From assembly GCF_030410395.1 (NCBI RefSeq), contig NZ_JAUHHF010000001.1, positions 310,001-374,000 of the forward strand: a stretch of DNA of 64,000 nucleotides, read 5' to 3'. Each line of letters begins with the position of its first letter. Position 1 is the stretch's first letter. Source of the DNA: Zwartia panacis. GTDB taxonomy: Bacteria; Pseudomonadota; Gammaproteobacteria; Burkholderiales; Burkholderiaceae_B. Position numbers and translations under genes: made by a program. The notes under the pieces are model-generated. The model worked only from the letters and a program-made list of their open reading frames with translations. It did no database searches and was not told where the DNA came from. Shown here one piece after another: positions 58,003-64,000 of this stretch.

Positions 58003-58877
58003 TTACTCTGGCAAAAAGCGAAAGTTCTTTAACAGCTCGCTTTCGTCAGAAAAAATATAGGGCGCAAGTTTGACGGCTTTTTGACTGTACTCTTGGGCCA
58101 TCACTTGGTTGCCCTGTGCCTGAGCAAGCCAGGCTATTCTGGCGAGTACATCTGGTGCATTTGAGTTTAGCTTGTTCGATTGTTCATACAGTTTCATGGC
58201 AGAGTCTTCATCGCCTCGCAGCAAAGCGAGATCACCTTGAAACTTATAGGTATCCCACCATCGGAGTGTCCCTGCAAGATTCGCATAAATTCTAGATAAG
58301 TTCGGTTTGATATCGAACGCTAGGCGGTAATGTTTGACAGCAAGATCGAGCTGCCGAATTCTGCGGTAATGATCTGCTAGATTTAAATGACCGATTTCAT
58401 TATCAGGTTCGACGGCAATCGCCTTTTCAAACCAAACCTGAGCTTCATCGACTCTTTTGAGCTCAATCAGCGACCATGCCTTATTCAAATAGCCGCGAGC
58501 GCGAGTGGGTTCGACTTCGATCGCTTTTTCAGCTTCAATTAGAGCGTTGTCCATTTCACCTTTGCGTCGCAGAACCTGACTCAGGTTGCTGTGCGCCCGA
58601 GGAAATGTAGGATTGCGATCCAGCACAAATCGAAGTTCTTCCTCAGCCAGGTCCCAGCGTCCTTGATCAATTTCGATGAGACCTCGAACAAAATGTGCCC
58701 AAATAATATCGCCCGATCATTTCTTTAGAATGGCTTTTTCAGTCATACGATATGCATCATCGTATTTTTTTAATCCGCGGTAGTAATAAGCCATTGTGAT
58801 CGGCTCATACTCTTCCATAATTCCGATGGCGGCATTTTCCGCGATTGTGTCGACCTCACTAGAGGGTTCTTTATTGG
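58003..58877 (-). pseudogene. Decayed TPR-repeat protein gene
   Basis: A TPR protein in one reading frame broken by a TGA at 58717-58719. Downstream of the stop, repeats of the type DIIWAHFVRGLIEIDQGRW and then 'AHSNLSQVLRRKGEMDNALIEAEKAIEVEP' run to 58003. Upstream of it a 53-residue fragment with EPITMAYYYRGLKKYDDAYR continues in the same frame to another stop beside the hydrolase gene, without a credible start. The longest downstream part could start at GTG 58626 (207 residues) but cuts through a repeat unit and has poor ribosome binding. So the original gene has lost its 5' end and taken a nonsense mutation. A truncated product is possible but doubtful. Confidence 0.65.
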
Positions 58878-59620
58878 ATCAGCAAAACAAGTTGTTCGAT
58901 TGCCGACTTAGAAACTTGACCACTGAAATTGTGTCCCTGCCCTTGAAGCGTAATCAATTGACTCGAGAGGCCAGCATTTCTTGCTTTTTTATCGTATGCG
59001 ATAGATTGTGCGATTGGCACATCACGGTCTGCGTCTCCATGCACAAGAACAATCTTGGTTTCTTTACTGATCTTTGAGACGAGATCAATACCTTGAATTC
59101 CACTTTGCCCACGATTCCTATACGCTGCGAGCGCATGCAGATCATACACACCAGCGACCAGAACTGCCGCGGTGATTAATCCTGGTTTTTTACCAAGAAT
59201 ACCCGCCATGTTCATGGCTCCTTTGGAGTGACCAAGAACATAAATCTTTTGGGTCTTGTATTGAGTGCTGAAATACTCCAACGCGCCGATGATCGGATCA
59301 GTATCATCCGCTAGCCTGCGATTAGCATCGGAGCCTTGACTTCGTTTGCCGTCTCGATCGAAATAGCCAGGCCCGAGAAGTGCGATGGCAACCACATCGG
59401 GATGGTTGATCGCAAATCGCCTGGCATAGCTATACATGTAATCCGCCGGACCTCCCGATGAAACGGCCCCATGCATAAACACGACGATAGATTTTGGATT
59501 CTCAGTGTTGCCGTAGGCTTGATACGCTAGAGTTCCAGCGCACTCAGGTTGGCAGGCATACACGTATGTATTAAAAAAGAGCATGGCGGCCAAGCTGGCC
59601 ATGCGTAAAAGCCTGTTCAT
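58871..59620 (-). CDS. Secreted alpha/beta hydrolase
   Basis: A 249-residue hydrolase with a signal peptide (about 1-22, MASLAAMLFFNTYVYA) and Cys pair CQPEC just after. It has an oxyanion strand VVFMHGAVSSGGP, the nucleophile elbow VLGHSKGAMNMAG with Ser in G-H-S-K-G, and C-terminal VHGDADRDVPIAQS and GQGHNFSG with Asp and His of the triad. The family resembles dienelactone hydrolase/PHB-depolymerase-like esterases acting in the periplasm. It is separate from the upstream MFS gene (115-bp AT-rich gap). Confidence 0.85.
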   Translation of the reverse strand: MNRLLRMASLAAMLFFNTYVYACQPECAGTLAYQAYGNTENPKSIVVFMHGAVSSGGPADYMYSYARRFAINHPDVVAIALLGPGYFDRDGKRSQGSDANRRLADDTDPIIGALEYFSTQYKTQKIYVLGHSKGAMNMAGILGKKPGLITAAVLVAGVYDLHALAAYRNRGQSGIQGIDLVSKISKETKIVLVHGDADRDVPIAQSIAYDKKARNAGLSSQLITLQGQGHNFSGQVSKSAIEQLVLLIQ

Positions 59621-59735
59621 GGATGTCTGCCTAGAGAGCTGATTGCGCTTCTGAAACTTTAGCAGACAAGTACTCTTGAATATAGACTAAACCTACTGAT
59701 AAAAAATCATAGGCTATTCAGTTATTAAATTGAAA

Positions 59736-61025
59736 TTAAATTTGTTTTAGATTTTGATGATCTTCGGGAAATGCACCATTGTTGTGTCGCCACAAAGGAT
59801 CAAGCATCAATGCGAGGAGAGAAACTCCGGCAGCCGCCATGATGACAATCGCTGGTGCCATCACGAAGTGGAGTTTGCCCACGAGATATTCGGTGAGCAT
59901 GGGTGCGAGTCCGCCAACAATGCCAACCGAGAAGCTATATCCAAAAGCGATCACGGTGACACGAACCTTTTTCGGAACAATGCTCGCCATACTTGCGCAA
60001 AACGGTCCACAAAAAAGGCCGTGAGCAGTGCCGATGATGAGTGAACCGAGAAACATCAATGGCAGTAAGCCAGTTTTGAACAATAAAAATGCGGGCCATG
60101 CGCCACAGAGCGCGACAAGGGCTCCGATCTTGACAGTTCTGACTCGTCCGATTTTGTCACCAATGATTCCACCCATCATCGTCATCGCACAGCACAGGGC
60201 TAAGCTAACAATATTGATGCTAAAGGCAAGTGTGCTGTGAATACCTCCCTGATCAATCATCCAGGGGACGGCATACATAAAGCCAATAAATGACATGGCA
60301 CCCGTCATGGTGTTCCCAAGCCCGATCGATAGCATTTGTCTCCAGTACGTTTTGAATGCATCCAAAACAGGTGAGTTGGCGGACTCGGCTTGTTTGATGG
60401 AATCAGGTGCGATTTTTGATCTGAGCCAAATGCCGAAAAACATCAGCAAAACGCTGCCGATAAAAGGCAAGCGCCATCCCCACTCTTTCATGATTTCCTG
60501 ACCTAGACCCAGAGTGCAGAGGAAAGTCACCAGTGAGCCGATTAACAAACCAAAAAATGCACCCAGGGGACTAAAGCTTCCGAAGAAACCACGTTCTTGA
60601 GGAGCCGCTCGTTCAACTAGAAAAACGATTGCAGCGGAATACTCGCCGCCCACCGAGAGTCCTTGAACCAGTCGCATCAATAACAACAGGATTGGCGCCC
60701 ACAACCCAATCATGTCATACGTTGGGAGAAAACCGATCACAAATGTCGGCAGTGAAATCATGAGCACTGAAATTTGCAGTGCCATTTTCCTGCCAATCTT
60801 GTCTCCAATAGAACCAATGATGACCCCGCCCAAAGGACGCATCAGCATGCCAGCGGCAAAACCTCCGTAGCTCGCGATCAATCCCGTCACAGGATCGTCT
60901 AATGGGAAAAACTGTGAAGCGAAATAATGTGCCAGATAGGCGTATACGATAAAGTCGTAAAACTCGATTGCATTACCGATGGCACCGGCGATCATGGTAC
61001 GCCGGTCGTGAGGTGAAAGTGACAT
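59736..61025 (-). CDS. MFS transporter, metabolite:H+ symporter (MHS) family
   Basis: A 429-residue 12-helix transporter. It opens MIAGAIGNAIEFYDFIVYAY, has RPLGGVIIGSIGDKIGRK between TM2 and TM3, LLMRLVQGLSVGGEYSAA in TM4 region, and RGFFGSFSPLGAFFG, all typical of the MHS family (alpha-ketoglutarate/shikimate/citrate-type proton symporters). It sits 6 bp behind the keto-acid decarboxylase and is co-transcribed with it and the amidohydrolase; it probably imports the carboxylate or amide substrate of that pathway. Confidence 0.9.
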   Translation of the reverse strand: MSLSPHDRRTMIAGAIGNAIEFYDFIVYAYLAHYFASQFFPLDDPVTGLIASYGGFAAGMLMRPLGGVIIGSIGDKIGRKMALQISVLMISLPTFVIGFLPTYDMIGLWAPILLLLMRLVQGLSVGGEYSAAIVFLVERAAPQERGFFGSFSPLGAFFGLLIGSLVTFLCTLGLGQEIMKEWGWRLPFIGSVLLMFFGIWLRSKIAPDSIKQAESANSPVLDAFKTYWRQMLSIGLGNTMTGAMSFIGFMYAVPWMIDQGGIHSTLAFSINIVSLALCCAMTMMGGIIGDKIGRVRTVKIGALVALCGAWPAFLLFKTGLLPLMFLGSLIIGTAHGLFCGPFCASMASIVPKKVRVTVIAFGYSFSVGIVGGLAPMLTEYLVGKLHFVMAPAIVIMAAAGVSLLALMLDPLWRHNNGAFPEDHQNLKQI

Positions 61026-61031
61026 GGTGAG

Positions 61032-62666
61032 TTAGATACGTTTTTTTAAGGCATCAGTCAGTCTGAGCAAAGCAGGACTATAGCCGTCCTTCGGTACACA
61101 AGCACGGATAATGTGAAGATCTTCGTGATTGATCGCTAAACTGAGGGCTTCGGAAAACTCAGATTCATATTCACATAACGTACCTGTTCCGACGCCAAAT
61201 GGCTTGATCAACTCTTCAGCTTTAAGTAGGGGAATATCATTGAACGGACCATCCATCATGGGGCGCTGGGTTCCATACCCTTTATTATCAACAACGATAA
61301 TGATCGGATTGACGCCATGAAATTTCGCACTCAGTGCCTCCAAAGCAGTCATCAGTAAAGCCCCATCCCCGACAAGTACGACTGGTCGACAATCTGGCGT
61401 AGCGCGTCCGGCCCCAAGCGAGGCGGGTACCGCGTAACCCATGGTTGCGTAATATGCGCTGGAAAGACTGAAATTGGGTGCAGGTAAATCGACAGAGCCA
61501 AACAGACAATCGCCTGGATCAATCAGCAAACGATGACGATCATCGATGACTGAGGCTAGGCACGCCATGATGCGCTCTACGGAGAGTGGCTGCTTGTCTT
61601 TGAGGATAAAACGAGGTTTCGCCAATAATTGTTTTGGATGTTCGCGATATTTTCTTAATTTTGCAGCTTCAATGAGAGCCGGTAAAAATGCCCAAAGGGG
61701 CACATCTTGATAAGTACGATACCCAATATTGACGTGGGTATCCGTACATTCGATCACTTGACCTCTATCCAGGTGATCGGTGAAACCACCCATCACGAGA
61801 TCGGCATACAGCACACCAAAGGAAATCAGGGGTTTCGCCTTTTCTACTCTGTCAACGACCTGTTGGGAGCTCACTGCGCCCATATAAACACCGAGGGCAA
61901 GTGGATGTGTTTCCGGAATGACGCCTTTTGACAAGGAGGTAGATGCCATCGGTACGCCGAAATGTTCGACAAAGTCCAGCAACTCACCACTCAAGCCTCT
62001 CCTCACAGCCATGACGCCAGCGATCGCGACAGAGTCTCCTGCGCCGTCTAGCCACTGCAACGCATCTTCAACAGCGAGTTCCAGTCTTTTTTCATGAACC
62101 TTGGGCAATTCAATCGCGAGAGGTTGTTCCTCATCCAAAATATCGATATCCACCATGTCCCGTGGCACCTCGATATAGCCCGGCCTCTGCTGGGTAATCA
62201 TTTCACGGATAACCCGGTCAATTTCCTTTGCTGCGGTAAGAGGATTGTTGAGTACAGCTTGAGCAACTGTAATATCGGTAAAAACTTCAAGCTGTGTGTT
62301 GAAATTTTTGACCCGATGATGCAGGAGTGGATCGTTTTTTCTTTCGGCAATGCCGGGAGAACCACTTAAGATTAAAAGGGGGACATTTTCTGCCCAGGCG
62401 CCCGCTGTAGCATTGGCTACTTTTAACCCTCCTACGGAATAGGTGACTGCACATACGCCAAAGTGACGCAGACGAGCGTAGGCATCCGCGGCAAACGCGG
62501 CGCCTTGCTCATCTGCAGTGACAAGGATTGGAAAATCAAGTTGATGGAGTCTGTCGAACAGTTTGAGCGCAAAATCGCCAACGATTCCAAATCCTTCGTC
62601 AGCTCCGCATTCCTTAAAGCGTCGAACTAAATGATTGGCAATGGTTGTTGTACTGTTAGACTTCAA
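61032..62666 (-). CDS. TPP-dependent 2-keto-acid decarboxylase (indolepyruvate/phenylpyruvate decarboxylase family)
   Basis: A 544-residue thiamine-diphosphate enzyme with the usual three domains: Pyr (about 1-170, with catalytic Glu in TADEQGAAFAADAYAR), central (about 190-320) and PP (about 370-530, VGDGALLMTALEAL and VVDNKGYGTQ). The GDG-N motif is degenerate at its end (DNKGYGTQ), as in several indolepyruvate or benzoylformate decarboxylases. It would turn a 2-keto acid into an aldehyde. Between the amidohydrolase and the transporter, it suggests breakdown of an N-acyl amino acid via keto acid, though no transaminase or oxidase gene is seen. Confidence 0.85.
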   Translation of the reverse strand: MKSNSTTTIANHLVRRFKECGADEGFGIVGDFALKLFDRLHQLDFPILVTADEQGAAFAADAYARLRHFGVCAVTYSVGGLKVANATAGAWAENVPLLILSGSPGIAERKNDPLLHHRVKNFNTQLEVFTDITVAQAVLNNPLTAAKEIDRVIREMITQQRPGYIEVPRDMVDIDILDEEQPLAIELPKVHEKRLELAVEDALQWLDGAGDSVAIAGVMAVRRGLSGELLDFVEHFGVPMASTSLSKGVIPETHPLALGVYMGAVSSQQVVDRVEKAKPLISFGVLYADLVMGGFTDHLDRGQVIECTDTHVNIGYRTYQDVPLWAFLPALIEAAKLRKYREHPKQLLAKPRFILKDKQPLSVERIMACLASVIDDRHRLLIDPGDCLFGSVDLPAPNFSLSSAYYATMGYAVPASLGAGRATPDCRPVVLVGDGALLMTALEALSAKFHGVNPIIIVVDNKGYGTQRPMMDGPFNDIPLLKAEELIKPFGVGTGTLCEYESEFSEALSLAINHEDLHIIRACVPKDGYSPALLRLTDALKKRI

Positions 62667-62692
62667 AACATACTCCAGTTTTAAGATTTAAA

Positions 62693-64000
62693 TTAGTTCG
62701 GTTTTGTATTCAGTGTGCTCATCAATGCTTCGCCAGGACGAGAATCCTTGAGCAAGTTCCCTTCGCGAATCACAAACTGACCATTCACCATCACATAATC
62801 CATACCTTGTGAGGGTTGTCTTGGATTTTCATAATCTGCACGGGGTTCCACCTTGTTGAGATCAAAGACGATGATATCGGCGTCCATGCCCGGCTGAATC
62901 CTGCCTTTGAATTTAGCCTGATTCGATGCGGTTGCCACGAGATTGGCAGGGAGCAAACTACCGCGCCTGAATACATCGATGAGACTCATGGATTGTTGAT
63001 CTCGGACATAGCGGGCAAGTACAGTTGTAAAAGTTGCGGCGGTTCTTGGATGAGAGTACGCAAGCTCAGGCAGTGGCCATTGCTCGTCTTTAATTTCCTT
63101 TCCGTTGATAGCATAGGGCATTGCGTCTGAGGCAATCATCGTGTCCTGGAACAAAATCGCTGAATCGATGTATTTCATTTCCTCAGGTTTTTTCTCGTCC
63201 AGATAGTGCACCACGATCGTTCCACCTGGATCTTGTTTGCGCAATTCATTCAAGCGCGCGTCATTTGCGACATATTCTTTTGTTTTCAAATAATAGATAT
63301 TTGAAGATGTGATACCGACTTGGGGTAAGTTTTCAGGGCGTAAAAACGGAGCTCCAATCACAGTTGAACCTGCTCCAAAGGGATAAGCTTCGGTTGTGAC
63401 AAGCAGTTTTTTTCCTTGCGCTTTCTCAATTAATGGAATGACATCAACAATTTTTTTCAATGAGGTGCTGTTGATATGGCAGATGTGCATTCTGGCCCCG
63501 GTTCCTGCCGCAACACCGAGCAACTCCACAAAACCTTCAACCGCGCCGCTTGGCTCATAGGTGTTTTTTGCGCGCAAGTGGGTATAGGTCGGAACATCGT
63601 ATTTAGCCGCTAGATTCGCTAAGGCCACATACTCTTCTCTGTTGGTTTCAGGGGCATAGCCCGTTACAACCCCGATGCCAATCCCTCCGTCAAGCATTTC
63701 CTGTTCGACAAGTTTGACAACTTCAGCTGATTGATTAGGCGGTAATAATTTTGACCATTTTGGCCAGCCAAAATATTTAGTGGCTGTTTCCAGCGTTCCA
63801 TCCATGTCTTTGATTCCATCTGCGACAGAAAGTCTGGCGCCAACCCAAGAGGCACTAAATCCATAGTTCAATGGTAGTCGCAGCTTCGCTGCATTGGCGT
63901 ATGCCTTTTTGATTGGAAATCCGCCTGCTTCGAGTTCAAGAGCCGTTGTGACCCCATCGAAGGCCTGTATCCAGAAAGTGGGGACATTGACGCCATGCAC
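62693..64000 (-). CDS. D-aminoacylase-type amidohydrolase (5' end beyond window)
   Basis: At least 435 residues of a metal-dependent amidohydrolase; the N-terminus with the first HxH metal motif is outside the window. Seen are 'YTHLRAKNTYEPSGAVEGF', the metal-ligand His in GARMHICHINSTSLKK, the substrate segment 'AYPFGAGSTVIGAPFL', catalytic Asp in TMIASDAMPYAINGKEI, and the C-terminal 'GRIQPGMDADIIVFDLNKVEP' that returns to the composite beta-sandwich. It belongs to the N-acyl-D-amino-acid deacylase/dihydroorotase-like group. First gene of the operon with the decarboxylase and MHS transporter; a 26-bp gap separates it from the decarboxylase. Confidence 0.85.
   Translation of the reverse strand: MHGVNVPTFWIQAFDGVTTALELEAGGFPIKKAYANAAKLRLPLNYGFSASWVGARLSVADGIKDMDGTLETATKYFGWPKWSKLLPPNQSAEVVKLVEQEMLDGGIGIGVVTGYAPETNREEYVALANLAAKYDVPTYTHLRAKNTYEPSGAVEGFVELLGVAAGTGARMHICHINSTSLKKIVDVIPLIEKAQGKKLLVTTEAYPFGAGSTVIGAPFLRPENLPQVGITSSNIYYLKTKEYVANDARLNELRKQDPGGTIVVHYLDEKKPEEMKYIDSAILFQDTMIASDAMPYAINGKEIKDEQWPLPELAYSHPRTAATFTTVLARYVRDQQSMSLIDVFRRGSLLPANLVATASNQAKFKGRIQPGMDADIIVFDLNKVEPRADYENPRQPSQGMDYVMVNGQFVIREGNLLKDSRPGEALMSTLNTKPN

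Noticed and set aside
1-64000. tRNA, rRNA, CRISPR arrays, insertion sequences, phage genes
   Set aside because: None seen: no transposase or integrase-like protein, no spaced repeat array, and no recognisable cloverleaf or rRNA segment in the gaps, all of which are under about 200 bp.

Overview
This window looks like chromosomal DNA of a betaproteobacterium of the order Burkholderiales, most plausibly family Alcaligenaceae (Bordetella/Achromobacter/Advenella-like). The reasons are three Bug-type periplasmic binding proteins, a bhu/hmu heme operon, a narK1K2GHJI-narXL cluster, and a NorR/NorA pair with GGT-N7-ACC operators of the type described in Ralstonia eutropha. Base composition is roughly balanced, lower in GC than most of that family. 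The species assignment is inference only. I saw no rRNA, tRNA, CRISPR array, insertion sequence, phage gene or replication origin.

Layout. (1) 1-7540: a minus-strand catabolic operon (ModA-like binding protein, amidase, isocitrate-lyase/PEP-mutase-family lyase, tartrate/isopropylmalate-type dehydrogenase, metallo-beta-lactamase-fold hydrolase) under a LysR regulator, with a divergent MmgE/PrpD gene. (2) 7590-12714: zinc handling, with a DUF1007 protein, a His-rich NicO-type transporter, a Fur-family (Zur-like) regulator with an operator, a small His-rich membrane protein and ZnuCBA-like ABC genes. (3) 12757-19248: heme iron uptake (Fur box, hemP, TonB receptor, heme-degrading factor, TUV-type ABC importer). 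(4) 19228-41722: anaerobic nitrogen-oxide respiration. It holds narK1, narK2, narGHJI, a parvulin, two small genes, moaA, a carbonic anhydrase, narXL, a Crp/Fnr-family regulator, nrdDG, a hemerythrin, a YtfE/NorA-type di-iron protein and norR. (5) 41706-46599: LysR, DHDPS-family enzyme, Bug protein, SDR and a D-tartrate-dehydratase-like enolase-superfamily enzyme. (6) 46601-51112: FAD monooxygenase, two carboxymuconolactone-decarboxylase-fold proteins, Bug protein and an outer-membrane barrel. (7) 51250-56761: malic enzyme plus ThrE-type exporter, then isochorismatase-family hydrolase, Bug protein and SDR. (8) 56937-64000: histone-deacetylase-family amidohydrolase, a decayed TPR gene, a secreted alpha/beta hydrolase, and an operon of D-aminoacylase-type amidohydrolase, TPP-dependent 2-keto-acid decarboxylase and MHS-family transporter.

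How it fits together. Blocks 2 and 3 are metal acquisition units with Fur-family operators. Block 4 is a self-contained anaerobic module. Nitrate enters by two NarK carriers and is reduced by NarGHI, whose molybdenum cofactor needs MoaA. NarXL and a Dnr/Fnr-type regulator sense nitrate and anoxia, NorR and a di-iron protein handle nitric oxide, and an oxygen-independent ribonucleotide reductase supplies dNTPs.

The most striking observations are in block 4. The class III reductase gene is interrupted by an in-frame stop, so the glycyl-radical motif sits in a 60-residue ORF with its own ribosome binding site. Two NrdR-box-like palindromes spaced exactly 32 bp lie just upstream of nrdD. A near-consensus sigma-54 promoter with three NorR-type operators lies upstream of the ytfE/norA homologue.
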